Source of the DNA: Simiduia sp. 21SJ11W-1
Lineage (GTDB): Bacteria; Pseudomonadota; Gammaproteobacteria; Pseudomonadales; Cellvibrionaceae
Length of the DNA: 64,000 bases
Reading direction: 5' to 3'
NCBI RefSeq assembly: GCF_024138675.1
Contig: NZ_CP090959.1
Coordinates: forward strand, 3,584,001-3,648,000
The notes beneath the pieces are model-generated. The model was given only the letters and a program-made list of their open reading frames with translations, was not told the DNA's origin and ran no database searches. A program made the translations under genes and the position numbers. Positions 1 to 8,595 of the stretch are shown here, one piece after another (position 1 is the stretch's first letter; each line of letters starts with the position of its first letter).

Positions 1-156
1 CCTGAGGCCAAGCCTATAAGTGCTGGCCTTTGGGCAAAATCCACGTCTGAAAAGTGTCATATTTTTTAGATAGGCTTGCTCACTCTTAACTTAAGTAGGC
101 AGCCCAAACAATGGGTTTGATGCCAGTGGGTAAAATCTGGAAAGCGCATTAGAAAA

Positions 157-180
157 ACAGAGAAACAGAGAAACAGAGCG
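157..180. repeat. short tandem repeat, 8-bp unit x3
   Basis: Three consecutive copies of an 8-base unit (ACAGAGAA, ACAGAGAA, ACAGAGCG) lie in the otherwise featureless 260 bases before bdhA. It is a simple repeat that could vary by slippage; no function is visible. Confidence 0.6.
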
Positions 181-260
181 AACAAGAACCGGATAGCAAA
201 CACATAAGGAAGCCAACAGGCAGCAGTACAACACGCCGCAGATTAGCAGGAGCCAGGCCC

Positions 261-1034
261 ATGAGTGATACAACACGCAAGGCACTGATTACCGGAGCCG
301 CCAGTGGTATAGGTTTGGGGCTGGCGGCCCACCTATACGCGCAAGGCTACCGCGTGTATATGGCAGATCTAGACAGCGACGCCGCAGGCCAGGCTGCCCA
401 ACAACTGGCACTGCAACCAGGGGCGGGCGAACTGATACCTTGCGTACTGGATGTGTGCGACCCCGCCCAAGCCAGCCAACTGGCGCGCGAACTGGGTGCA
501 TTGGATGTACTGGTAAACAATGCCGGCATTCAACATGTGGCACCCCTTGAAGCCTTTCCTGCCAATACCTGGGCGCGCATTATCAACGTTTTATTGGTGG
601 GGCCGGCCATGGTCACCCAGGCCTTTTTACCGGCCATGAAAGCAAAAAATTTCGGACGCATTGTCAACATCGGCTCAATCCACTCGCTGGTGGCCTCACC
701 CTATAAAAGCGCCTACGTGGCCGCCAAACAAGGCCTGCTGGGCTTCAGCAAGGCTTTGGCACTGGAAACCGCCCAGCAAAATATCACCATCAACACCTTG
801 TGCCCGGCCTATGTAAAAACCCCGCTTGTGGAAAAACAAATTGCAAGCCAGGCGCAAGCGCACAACATGAGCGAGGCCGAGGTGATAGACACCATCATGC
901 TAAAACCCATGCCCAAGAAATCTTTCATCAGCCAGGCTGAGCTGAACGCCGCACTGGATTTTTGCATCAGCCCCCAAGGGCGCAATTTCACGGGCCAAAC
1001 CCTGGTACTCGATGGCGGCTGGACCGCGCAATAA
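261..1034 (+). CDS. bdhA: 3-hydroxybutyrate dehydrogenase (short-chain dehydrogenase)
   Basis: 257-residue classical SDR enzyme, expected to interconvert 3-hydroxybutyrate and acetoacetate with NAD in the cytoplasm, the step after PHB breakdown. The N-terminal TGAASGIGLGLA is the Gly-rich cofactor motif, NNAG follows near residue 86, and the catalytic Ser and the YxxxK pair (YVAAK) lie near residues 140-156. The acidic residue after the second strand (ADLDS) fits NAD preference. The ATG is preceded by AGGAG at about 8 bases. It lies 53 bases before phaC in the same direction, so both probably share a transcript. Family is sure; substrate is inferred from length and context. Confidence 0.88.
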   Translation: MSDTTRKALITGAASGIGLGLAAHLYAQGYRVYMADLDSDAAGQAAQQLALQPGAGELIPCVLDVCDPAQASQLARELGALDVLVNNAGIQHVAPLEAFPANTWARIINVLLVGPAMVTQAFLPAMKAKNFGRIVNIGSIHSLVASPYKSAYVAAKQGLLGFSKALALETAQQNITINTLCPAYVKTPLVEKQIASQAQAHNMSEAEVIDTIMLKPMPKKSFISQAELNAALDFCISPQGRNFTGQTLVLDGGWTAQ

Positions 1035-1087
1035 AAAGCGGTACACCTGAATACCTATTTAAAAACTGTTTTGCCGAGGCTTGCACC

Positions 1088-2821
1088 ATGCAGACAAACT
1101 ACGCCGAAATGATGTCGCAAATGGCCACTACCGCACTACACCAGTGGCAGCAGCTCACCCGGCCCTTGGGCCAGGGGCTTGCCAGCAAGGCAACCATTAA
1201 CCCGCAAAAATGGGCCGACCTCCAGCTTGAGTGCTTTCGCAAACAAGCAGAACTCTGGCAGGCACTTGCAGACGCACTGCCGGAAAACAAACCCCTACCC
1301 GATGTGGTAGCACCCAAAGGCGACCCACGCTTTAGCGATACCGACTGGGCGAGCAACCCGCTGTTCAGTTTTTTGCGCCAGTCCTATCTACTTAATACCC
1401 AAATGATTGAACAGCAACTGGCCAGCATGGAATTTGAAGATGCCACCAGCGCACAGCAAATACAGTTTTATGCACGCCAATACATGAACGCCTGCTCGCC
1501 CGCCAACTTTGCCTGGAGCAACCCGGAAGTGGTGCGAGATACACTGGCGCGCCAAGGTGAAAACCTGCGCAGCGGCATGGCCAACTTGCTGGAAGACCTC
1601 GCCCAAAGCCCAGCGGCCAGCCTGCGGGTAAGCCAGGTAGATGGCACAGAGTTTTGCGTGGGTAAAAATGTTGCCAGCACCGAGGGCGCGGTGGTGTATC
1701 GCAACAAAGTTATGGAGCTCATTCAATACACGCCGCGTAGCCGCGAACACTTTGCTCGGCCTTTGTTAATCGTGCCGCCGTTTATCAACAAGTACTACAT
1801 TCTGGATTTGAACGAGCGAAAATCCCTGGTGCGCTGGCTACTTGACCAAGGCTTTAGCGTGTTCATGATCTCTTGGGTAAACCCTGACGCCGAGCACAAG
1901 CAGCTTGGCTTTGCCGACTACCTTACAGACGGCGTGGTGCAGGCAGCCCGTGTGGTACAAACCATCTCAGGGGCCGATAAAATCAACGCCGCAGGCTACT
2001 GCGTAGGCGGCACGCTATTGGCCTGCGCCGAGGCGTGGCTCAGCGCGCGTGAGGATTCGCCACTGGCAAGCGTTACCCTGCTCACCACCCTGTTGGATTT
2101 TTCTGAGCCCGGTGACCTGGGCCACTATATGACACGACCTTTGCTTGATGCCTTATCAAGCGACATTCAGCAGCGGGGCTACTTTGATGGCCGGGTAATG
2201 GCCACCAGTTTTAATTTCCTGCGGGAAAACAATCTGTATTGGCCAAATTTTATTAACAATTACTTGCTGGGCAAGAAGCCGCCGGCATTCGATCTTTTGT
2301 ATTGGAACAGCGATTCCACTCACATGAGTGCAGCCGTATTTGAACAATACGTTAAGGCCATGTACCTGGATAACCGCCTAACCCAGCCCAATGGCTTGAT
2401 AGTGCGCGACACGCCGGTAAACCTCGGCCAAATAACCTGCCCAAGCTATGTGGTGGGCGCACAAAGTGACCACATCGTACTTTGGCAGGCGGCCTATCGC
2501 AGCGCGCAATTGCTCAGTAGCCAGTCGCATTTTATTCTGGCGGGCTCCGGCCATATTGCCGGTATTGTGAATCCGCCTGCGCAGCAAAAATACGGTTTTC
2601 ACTGCCTGCCGGGCGGCGGCCACGGGCCGAATAACAATCTGGCGGCAAGCCCTGAGCAATGGCTTGAGCAAGCCGAGCAGCACGCGGGCTCCTGGTGGCC
2701 CCACTGGGCGAAGTGGCTGGCAACCCACGCAGGCACCCAAGTGCCCGCGCGCGCGCCCGGCCATGTGCACTACCCGCCACTTGCGGCAGCGCCGGGCGAG
2801 TACGTGCTAAGGCGTGTGTAG
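1088..2821 (+). CDS. phaC: class I poly(3-hydroxyalkanoate) synthase
   Basis: Polymerises 3-hydroxyacyl-CoA into PHA at the granule surface. The 577-residue product has the class I length, with an N-terminal PhaC_N region and an alpha/beta hydrolase core. The lipase-like box GYCVGG places the nucleophile at Cys305, with Asp461 (QSDH) and His489 (GSGHIAG) completing the triad. The frame is open further upstream to 962, inside bdhA, but the ATG at 1088 gives the usual synthase N-terminus and avoids the overlap. It is followed by phaR, phaP and phaZ, which confirms a PHA locus. Polymer type (short chain) is inferred from class I features and the neighbouring bdhA and phaB. Confidence 0.95.
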   Translation: MQTNYAEMMSQMATTALHQWQQLTRPLGQGLASKATINPQKWADLQLECFRKQAELWQALADALPENKPLPDVVAPKGDPRFSDTDWASNPLFSFLRQSYLLNTQMIEQQLASMEFEDATSAQQIQFYARQYMNACSPANFAWSNPEVVRDTLARQGENLRSGMANLLEDLAQSPAASLRVSQVDGTEFCVGKNVASTEGAVVYRNKVMELIQYTPRSREHFARPLLIVPPFINKYYILDLNERKSLVRWLLDQGFSVFMISWVNPDAEHKQLGFADYLTDGVVQAARVVQTISGADKINAAGYCVGGTLLACAEAWLSAREDSPLASVTLLTTLLDFSEPGDLGHYMTRPLLDALSSDIQQRGYFDGRVMATSFNFLRENNLYWPNFINNYLLGKKPPAFDLLYWNSDSTHMSAAVFEQYVKAMYLDNRLTQPNGLIVRDTPVNLGQITCPSYVVGAQSDHIVLWQAAYRSAQLLSSQSHFILAGSGHIAGIVNPPAQQKYGFHCLPGGGHGPNNNLAASPEQWLEQAEQHAGSWWPHWAKWLATHAGTQVPARAPGHVHYPPLAAAPGEYVLRRV

Positions 2822-2955
2822 GGCAATGGCCACCTGCTCCCTTACACCTGCACCCTTGCACCCGCGCGAGCGCGCCCTGTGCTTTGCCGGTAACTTGTGG
2901 CAAACGCGGGGCCGCGTTATTCTGAAAGGCCCAAAACTCCTGCCAGGCGCCCGTT

Positions 2956-3381
2956 TTGATCACCGTCAAGAAGTACCCCAACCGCCGGTTATACGACACC
3001 AGCAAAAGCCAGTACGTGAACCTCGACGACATCAAGGCGATGATCAACCAGCACGTGGAGTTCCAGGTGCTGGATTCCAAAACCGGCGCCGATGTCACCA
3101 AAGGTTTGCTGCTGCAGATCATCAGCGAGCAGGAGGCCACCGATCAACAATCGCTACTCACCAATACACTGCTCAAACAACTGATCCGCTTTTACGACAG
3201 CGACCAGCAGGCCTTCGTACGCCAGTATCTAGAGCAAAGCCTTACCCACTTTCTAGAGCAGCAAGGCGCCATCGAGACGCTGATGAAGCAAATGGTAAGC
3301 GCGGGCCCCATGGGCATCTTCAACGAGATGATGGCCAAGAACATGCAATTCTGGAACCCCGGCGACAAACACAAACCCTAG
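2956..3381 (+). CDS. phaR: PHA synthesis repressor PhaR
   Basis: 141-residue regulator that in known systems binds DNA and nascent PHA, repressing phasin genes until polymer forms. The N-terminus carries the family hallmark KKYPNRRLYDT (DNA-binding PHB/PHA accumulation regulator domain), followed by two short PHB-binding repeats and a C-terminal segment rich in Met and Gln. No ATG is available after the in-frame stop at 2923, so the start is a TTG giving MITVKKYPNRRLYDT, the usual beginning. No strong Shine-Dalgarno is seen. Its likely operators are at 3438, 3505 and 3957. Confidence 0.93.
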   Translation: MITVKKYPNRRLYDTSKSQYVNLDDIKAMINQHVEFQVLDSKTGADVTKGLLLQIISEQEATDQQSLLTNTLLKQLIRFYDSDQQAFVRQYLEQSLTHFLEQQGAIETLMKQMVSAGPMGIFNEMMAKNMQFWNPGDKHKP

Positions 3382-3437
3382 CGCTGCCCCACCCTCTGCC
3401 ATTTACCCTATTCGTAACAAAGTCTGATTTTTGTTAT

Positions 3438-3457
3438 TTTTTGCTGCGCTGCAGCAT
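3438..3457. promoter_or_regulatory. putative PhaR operator O1
   Basis: TTTTTGCTGCGCTGCAGCAT contains CTGC-GCT-GCAG at 3444-3454, matching the CTGC-N3-GCAG pattern reported for PhaR repressors. It lies just upstream of the phaP -35 box and is an exact 20-base inverted copy of the site at 3505-3524. Confidence 0.7.
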
Positions 3458-3464
3458 AAACCCG

Positions 3465-3493
3465 TTGACGCATGGGAAATGCCTGACTATGCT
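3465..3493 (+). promoter_or_regulatory. phaP promoter, sigma-70 type
   Basis: TTGACG at 3465-3470, a 17-base spacer and TATGCT at 3488-3493 form a good sigma-70 promoter. Transcription would begin near 3500, just before operator O2. The promoter is enclosed by the two inverted operator copies. Confidence 0.7.
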
Positions 3494-3504
3494 TTGAAAA
3501 CATC

Positions 3505-3524
3505 ATGCTGCAGCGCAGCAAAAA
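3505..3524. promoter_or_regulatory. putative PhaR operator O2
   Basis: ATGCTGCAGCGCAGCAAAAA, the exact reverse complement of 3438-3457, with CTGC-AGC-GCAG at 3508-3518. It would cover about +5 to +24 of the phaP transcript, a position where a bound repressor blocks initiation. Confidence 0.7.
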
Positions 3525-3540
3525 CACAAGGAGCTAGACC

Positions 3541-3900
3541 ATGTTTGAGCAAATCACCGAGCAGTTTCAGTCCGCCCTTAAGCCTGCCAACAGCCTGCTG
3601 GCGGTAAACATTCAAACCTTTGAAAAACTCACCCAGCACAATACGGCGCTGGTCACCGGCATGGTGAACGACACCATGACCTTCACCAAAAGCCTGACCG
3701 ACAAAAAAGACTTAAACGGCTTTCTGGAAGCGCAGAAAGGCTTCATGGAAGACATGCAAGAAAAGCTCACCAGCGCCACCAAAGAGACCTACAGCATTGT
3801 CTCAGAGGCACAGGAACAAGCCGCTGAAATGGTGAAAGAGGCCTGGAGCTCTGCCACGCCAGCCGCCAAACCCGCGGGTAAAACAGCCAAGGCAGCCTAA
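3541..3900 (+). CDS. phaP: phasin family granule-associated protein
   Basis: 119-residue phasin, expected to coat PHA granules and control their number and size. The sequence is largely helical and amphipathic (phasin_2-type, EQITEQFQSALKPANSL), with an Ala/Lys-rich C-terminal tail (AAKPAGKTAKAA). The start ATG has AAGGAG nine bases upstream. Placed directly after phaR and behind a promoter flanked by two PhaR-type operators, it is the classic target of that repressor. Phasins diverge strongly, so the assignment rests on both sequence and position. Confidence 0.88.
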   Translation: MFEQITEQFQSALKPANSLLAVNIQTFEKLTQHNTALVTGMVNDTMTFTKSLTDKKDLNGFLEAQKGFMEDMQEKLTSATKETYSIVSEAQEQAAEMVKEAWSSATPAAKPAGKTAKAA

Positions 3901-3956
3901 GCCCCAGGCCACCACAGGCAAGTGCACAGCACTTGCCTGCATCCTTTGCAGATGCC

Positions 3957-3971
3957 TGCTGCAATGCAGCA
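3957..3971. promoter_or_regulatory. third PhaR-type operator, before phaZ
   Basis: TGCTGCAATGCAGCA is palindromic except at its centre and contains CTGC-AAT-GCAG (3959-3969). It overlaps the leader of the depolymerase gene, whose ribosome binding site follows at 3973-3977. Confidence 0.6.
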
Positions 3972-3983
3972 ACAGGAGCGACT

Positions 3984-5195
3984 GTGCGCTATCAAACTTT
4001 CGAGACCTATACCCGCAGCATGCGCGTCTGGCACGAGTGGTTTAACCTGGGCCAGCACTTGAACGACCTGAATCCGCTCGCCGCCACGCCGTTTTTCCGG
4101 GCGCAAAACGCCGTGCTTGAAATGGGCCTGCGTCTTACCCAGCACTATGAAAAGCAGGAGTTTGGCATTCGCGAAGTGGAGATCAACGGCGAGGTGGTGA
4201 ATGTTTACGAGCGGGTGGTGTACGACAAACCCTTTTGTAACCTCATCCATTTCAAGCGCCGCGCCCACAACGACACAGAAAAAGTACTCTTGATTGCCCC
4301 CCTCTCAGGCCATCACGCAACGCTTGCCAAGGGCACCGTTGAAGCCTTGCTGCCCGACCACGAAGTGTTTATTACCGACTGGCTAGACGCCCGTGAAGTG
4401 CCTTTGCACGAAGGCGATTTCAGCTTCGATACCTACGTAGATTACCTCATAGAATTCATAGAACACCTAGGCGAAAACACCCACGTGTTGGCCATTTGCC
4501 AGCCCACAGTGCAGGCGCTAATAGCCACCGCCGTGCTCGCCGAGCGCAAAAGCCCTGCCACACCAAAGTCGCTTACGCTCATGGCAGGCCCGTTGGATAA
4601 CACCAAGAACCCCACCCGCGTAAACAGCTATGCCGAAGAGCACCCCATGGAGTGGTTTCGCAACTTTGCGATTATGACGGTGCCCAAGGGCTACCCGGGT
4701 GAAGGCCGGCAGGTATACCCGGGCTTTCTGCAACTGGGCGGATTCCTCTCTATGAATCTCGATACCCACACCCGCAAGTTGTTTAACTTCTTCCAGAATT
4801 TGATCAGCGGTGAAGAAGAAGACGCCGATCGCTTTCGCGCCTTTTACGATGAATACATGGCAGTACTGGATATACCCGCCGAGTTTTATTTGGAAACCAT
4901 CGAGCGGGTGTTTAAAAATAATGAAATCGCCAATAACACCATCACCCACCACGGCAAAAAAGTGGACTTTCTGGCCATAGACAACACCGCCCTGCTCACC
5001 GTTGAAGGCGCCATGGATGACATTTGCGGCATAGGGCAAACCGAAGCCGCGCAGGATATCTGCAAAAACATTCCAAAGAATATGCGCAAACACCACCTGC
5101 AAGAAGGTGCCGGCCACTACGGGATATTTAGCGGTTCGAAGTTTCGTAAACACATACGGCCACTCATCACCGACTTCATTAATCGTTACAGGTGA
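3984..5195 (+). CDS. phaZ: intracellular PHB depolymerase
   Basis: 403-residue enzyme that hydrolyses stored polyhydroxybutyrate inside the cell. It belongs to the PhaZ1 intracellular family, in which the nucleophile is a cysteine: the box AICQPTVQ puts it at Cys172, and a C-terminal GAGHYGIFSGSKFR carries the catalytic His. The frame is open from 3933, but the GTG at 3984 follows AGGAG at six bases and gives the usual N-terminus MRYQTFETYTR. It lies 83 bases after phaP with a PhaR-type site between, so granule coating and mobilisation may be co-regulated. Its product feeds the dehydrogenase encoded at 261. Confidence 0.92.
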   Translation: MRYQTFETYTRSMRVWHEWFNLGQHLNDLNPLAATPFFRAQNAVLEMGLRLTQHYEKQEFGIREVEINGEVVNVYERVVYDKPFCNLIHFKRRAHNDTEKVLLIAPLSGHHATLAKGTVEALLPDHEVFITDWLDAREVPLHEGDFSFDTYVDYLIEFIEHLGENTHVLAICQPTVQALIATAVLAERKSPATPKSLTLMAGPLDNTKNPTRVNSYAEEHPMEWFRNFAIMTVPKGYPGEGRQVYPGFLQLGGFLSMNLDTHTRKLFNFFQNLISGEEEDADRFRAFYDEYMAVLDIPAEFYLETIERVFKNNEIANNTITHHGKKVDFLAIDNTALLTVEGAMDDICGIGQTEAAQDICKNIPKNMRKHHLQEGAGHYGIFSGSKFRKHIRPLITDFINRYR

Positions 5196-5285
5196 AACAA
5201 ACAGTGTATAACATCGCCACTTATCTTGCCTAAAATCCTCTGTTAGACTGCGCGATTCATCAACCACATACATGGATGTGACCTT

Positions 5286-6317
5286 ATGACTCGCGCGCTG
5301 GCCTTCATTATTCTCACGCTGGCAATTAGCAACAACCTGGCAGCAGACATTCTTACAGACGCCAAGGCTGTTGAGAGAATGGCCCCTAGATATCCACTAA
5401 AAGAACTCCAAAGCAACCGCGAAGGCTGGGCTGTTATTAGCTACGTTATCGACAAAGATGGCAGCGTTATAGACCCAAAAATTGATGATTCAACCGGCGT
5501 AAGCAGCTTTGAGAAAGCCGCCCTTAAAGTGGTAAAAAAGTGGAAGTATGAACCCGCAACCCTGAACGGAGAACCCGTTCAACAATGTAGAACACGTGCA
5601 AAAATAACTTTTGCCATCAGAGGGAATACAGCCACTGCCACACCCAAGTTCGTAAGGAATTTTAAGAAAATTGTCGCTTTCATAGACGCCAATGAACTTA
5701 CCGAAGCCGAAACACACCTCAACGACCTACGTGAACTGTCGAGCTGGAACCTCTATGAGGATGCATGGTACTGGTATCTAAAATCCCACCTCGATCGGAA
5801 AAAAGGCGACTATCAATCCACCTACAGCTCACTAAAACGGGCTGTCGCCTATGAGGGCAACTACCTTCCCGACAATGAATACCTTAGCTCGCTTGAAACG
5901 TTGTTCTTGCTTGACGTGCATTACCAGCACTATGCAGAAGCACTACGTACCTATGAACAGATTAAAGCCCTAAGCGACGAGATAGATCCAAAAACTCAAA
6001 AAACGGCTGAAACCATACAGGCTCAACTGGATAGCCACCTAACTCTGAAAATGGATATTCAGTTAGACACAAACGGGCAGTGGCATTTTGAATTACCTAG
6101 GCGCCGCTTTTCTATTGGCAGTGGTATAGAGTCATTAGATTCTTTTGAGGCTCGCTGTGATGCTAAACGGCAGATTGTTTCGATTGAGAAGAAGCAAGTG
6201 TGGAGCGTCCCCAGTTCTTGGGGGCGCTGCACGCTTTATCTTGAAGGCGAAGCTGGAAAGTCAGTGGAGTTATTATTAGTGCCCAACCCAAGCTCTACTG
6301 ATAGCGCATCCTTATAA
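5286..6317 (+). CDS. periplasmic TonB C-terminal domain protein with helical repeats
   Basis: 343 residues. A signal peptide (about residues 1-20, ending near NLAAD) is followed by a TonB C-terminal-like domain at about 25-112 (RYPLKELQSNREGWAVISYVI, KKWKYEPATLNGEPV). Then come helical, probably TPR-type, segments and a beta-rich end. It lacks the N-terminal membrane anchor and proline-rich linker of true TonB, so it probably acts in the periplasm rather than energising transport. The gene is visibly more AT-rich than the PHA genes on both sides. Exact role unknown. Confidence 0.75.
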   Translation: MTRALAFIILTLAISNNLAADILTDAKAVERMAPRYPLKELQSNREGWAVISYVIDKDGSVIDPKIDDSTGVSSFEKAALKVVKKWKYEPATLNGEPVQQCRTRAKITFAIRGNTATATPKFVRNFKKIVAFIDANELTEAETHLNDLRELSSWNLYEDAWYWYLKSHLDRKKGDYQSTYSSLKRAVAYEGNYLPDNEYLSSLETLFLLDVHYQHYAEALRTYEQIKALSDEIDPKTQKTAETIQAQLDSHLTLKMDIQLDTNGQWHFELPRRRFSIGSGIESLDSFEARCDAKRQIVSIEKKQVWSVPSSWGRCTLYLEGEAGKSVELLLVPNPSSTDSASL

Positions 6318-6399
6318 ACTATTCCTTGAGCTTAATAGGCGCGTTGGCGACTGCCAGCCGGTCTCGGCTTTTGCAGCGCCAACAGCATGCCAAACAACC

Positions 6400-7149
6400 T
6401 TAGCTCATGTACTGGCCGCCGTTTACCGACAAGGTAGTACCGGTAATAAAGTCGGCATCGTCGGCCACTAAAAAATTCACGCAGCGCGATACATCCTCGG
6501 GCTTGGCCAATCGGCCCACGGGAATTTTGTCGATTATTTTTTGCAACACTTCCGGGGCAATGGCGCGCACCATGTCGGTATCCACATAACCGGGCGCCAC
6601 GGAATTTACCGTAATGCCGTAACGCGCACTTTCTTTCGCCAAGGATTTGGTAAAGCCACACATGCCCGCTTTGGCGGCGGCATAGTTGGTTTGCCCGAAC
6701 TGGCCTTCCAGGCCGTTGATAGAGCTGATATTCACGATGCGCCCGAATTTTCGCTCACGCATGCCCGCAATCACCGCATGGCAAGTGTAAAAGCACGACG
6801 ACAAATTGGTTTCAATCACATCGCTCCAGTTTTGTGGCGACATCTTGTGCAGCACCCCATCGCGGGTAATGCCAGCATTGTTAACCAGCACTTCAATGGG
6901 GCCTAGATCTGCTTCAATGGTGCGAATAGAGTTTTCAGTGGCTTTAAAGTCCGATGCATCGAATTTGAACACCGGTATGCCGGTACGTGCTGAGAACTCA
7001 TCAGCCACTTCCTGATTGCGCTGATAACTTGCCAGCACGCGGTAGCCCTGTTCCTGCAACCCGATACTGATAGCCTCGCCAATACCCCGTGTACCTCCGG
7101 TTACAAACGCCAAGCGATTTGTAGTAGGTGCTTTTGCGATCATGGTCAC
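6400..7149 (-). CDS. phaB: acetoacetyl-CoA reductase
   Basis: 249-residue SDR enzyme, expected to reduce acetoacetyl-CoA to (R)-3-hydroxybutyryl-CoA with NADPH, the monomer for PhaC. It shows TGGTRGIGEAIS near the N-terminus, NNAG, catalytic Ser in NISSINGLEGQ and Tyr/Lys in NYAAAKAG. The stretch INGLEGQFGQTNYAAAKAG closely fits PhaB rather than FabG. The adjacent upstream gene is a thiolase, ten bases away, so the two form the monomer-supply pair and face the synthase genes across one unrelated gene. Confidence 0.92.
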   Translation of the reverse strand: MTMIAKAPTTNRLAFVTGGTRGIGEAISIGLQEQGYRVLASYQRNQEVADEFSARTGIPVFKFDASDFKATENSIRTIEADLGPIEVLVNNAGITRDGVLHKMSPQNWSDVIETNLSSCFYTCHAVIAGMRERKFGRIVNISSINGLEGQFGQTNYAAAKAGMCGFTKSLAKESARYGITVNSVAPGYVDTDMVRAIAPEVLQKIIDKIPVGRLAKPEDVSRCVNFLVADDADFITGTTLSVNGGQYMS

Positions 7150-7158
7150 TCCTTTGCG

Positions 7159-8328
7159 TTAAACGCGTTCGAGAATGTGAGTAAAGGCAGAGCCTGCGGC
7201 GCCACCCAGGTTTTGCGCCATTGCCACCCGGGCATTGGCCACTTGTAACAACCCAGCCTGATCGGTGAGCTGCAAAAAACACTCGGCAATCTGGTACACG
7301 CCGGTGGCACCCACTGGGTGACCGCGCGCCTTTAAGCCGCCAAAGGTGGTAATGGGTAATGCCCCATCCATGTCAAAGCTGCCTGCCAGCGCCGCCTCTG
7401 TCGCTTTACCTCTATCGGCAAAGCCCGCCGCTTCAAGGCTCAGGGCCGTCATTACTGTGTAGGCATCGTGGGGTTCAAAAAGATCGATATCGGCCGGGGT
7501 TTTTCCCGCTTGGCGGTAGGCTGCGAGCGCTGAATCTGCCGCTGCCTGCAAGGCTAAAGGGTTGTCTCTTTCGGCGAGTGCCAGGGCATCGCTGGCACAA
7601 CCGGAGCCTGTTATTTTTACCATCGGCAAGCCACGCGCCCGGGCGGCGTGGGCAGTTGCGCGATTGCCCAAGAGTACCGCCGCGGCACCATCGCAAATGG
7701 GTGGCGCATCATACAGGCCGATGGGCTCGGCCAGCTCGCGCGCCGCTAAGTAGTCGGCGTGGGTAATGGACTTTTTTAACATCGCACAATCGTTATGCAA
7801 GCCATTGCGGTGCGCGTTAACGGCGAAGGGCGCGAAGGCTGCACGCTCTAGGTGATAACGCGCCATGTACTGGCGCATTATTTTTGCGTTTAAGGTAATG
7901 AAGGTTTCGCCCGCGCCGCCTTCAGTGGCCCAGTGTGACGCGCAAGCAAGCGCGCGGCTAACGGTGTTGCGATCTACACCACTCATTTTTTCAACGCCGG
8001 CCACCACTACGCGCGCGTGGGCGCCCGAGGCCACGGCCAAAAATCCTGCGCGAATAGCCGCCGCACCCGAGCCACAGGCGGCCTCAACAGTTAGCGCCTC
8101 TACACCCTGGAGCCCGGATTTTTGCGCAACCAAAGGCGCCAACAATTGTTGATTAGACAAAAGGCCCGAGAGCATATTGCCCAGGTACAAGGCGCTCACA
8201 TCGGCCGGATCTACATTGGCTGAATCAAACAGCGGGACGATTGCGCGCGCCGCCAGGTCGGCTACATCCAGGGGCGTGGCTTTTACTGCCGGCTCGCGCG
8301 CAACTGCAACTAGGTACACCTCTTCCAT
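7159..8328 (-). CDS. atypical thiolase, probable acetyl-CoA acetyltransferase for PHA synthesis
   Basis: 389-residue thiolase. The acyl-accepting Cys is Cys85 in EAACGSGAA and the GHP motif is present (KARGHPVGATG). The usual NEAFA is EPHDAYT, and the usual C-terminal CxG cysteine is missing, with NLGG in its place. This pattern recalls the SCP2/nonspecific thiolase-like branch, not classic PhaA. The start at 8328 follows an AGAGGTGA ribosome site; the upstream extension to 8373 has none. Its pairing with phaB argues that it supplies acetoacetyl-CoA or related ketoacyl-CoA, but direction and substrate are inferred. Confidence 0.82.
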   Translation of the reverse strand: MEEVYLVAVAREPAVKATPLDVADLAARAIVPLFDSANVDPADVSALYLGNMLSGLLSNQQLLAPLVAQKSGLQGVEALTVEAACGSGAAAIRAGFLAVASGAHARVVVAGVEKMSGVDRNTVSRALACASHWATEGGAGETFITLNAKIMRQYMARYHLERAAFAPFAVNAHRNGLHNDCAMLKKSITHADYLAARELAEPIGLYDAPPICDGAAAVLLGNRATAHAARARGLPMVKITGSGCASDALALAERDNPLALQAAADSALAAYRQAGKTPADIDLFEPHDAYTVMTALSLEAAGFADRGKATEAALAGSFDMDGALPITTFGGLKARGHPVGATGVYQIAECFLQLTDQAGLLQVANARVAMAQNLGGAAGSAFTHILERV

Positions 8329-8547
8329 CGTGTTCACCTCTGTGAAAATCACTCGGTTTGGGCCTGTTCCCAAATCGGAGGTGCAAAGTCTGCGCCATAA
8401 ATATGAACAAACCTTGACAGACGGAATAAATCAGCGGGGAATTAAAGAATCGGGGCAATGATTAGTGCTTGAGTACCAGGCTTGTCGCCTGGTTCAACAA
8501 AAAAACCTTAGCTACAAAAACGCCTACGCACCATAAGCACGCAGCAG

Positions 8548-8585
8548 GCAGTTAAATGATGCATTGTGTAGCATCATTTAACTGC
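8548..8585. other. perfect 15-bp hairpin downstream of the peroxidase gene
   Basis: GCAGTTAAATGATGC (8548-8562), an 8-base loop and its exact reverse complement (8571-8585). It lies 10 bases past the stop of the minus-strand gene ending at 8596. There is no T-run on either side, so it is not a standard terminator; it may shield the mRNA 3' end. Confidence 0.6.
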
Positions 8586-8595
8586 GCGGTGAAAT

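Noticed and set aside
2532-3140. 202-codon minus-strand frame across phaC and phaR
   Set aside because: Antisense to two well-supported genes; a shadow of GC-rich codon use.
4518-5273. 251-codon minus-strand frame in phaZ
   Set aside because: Fully antisense to the depolymerase gene and without any recognisable motif.
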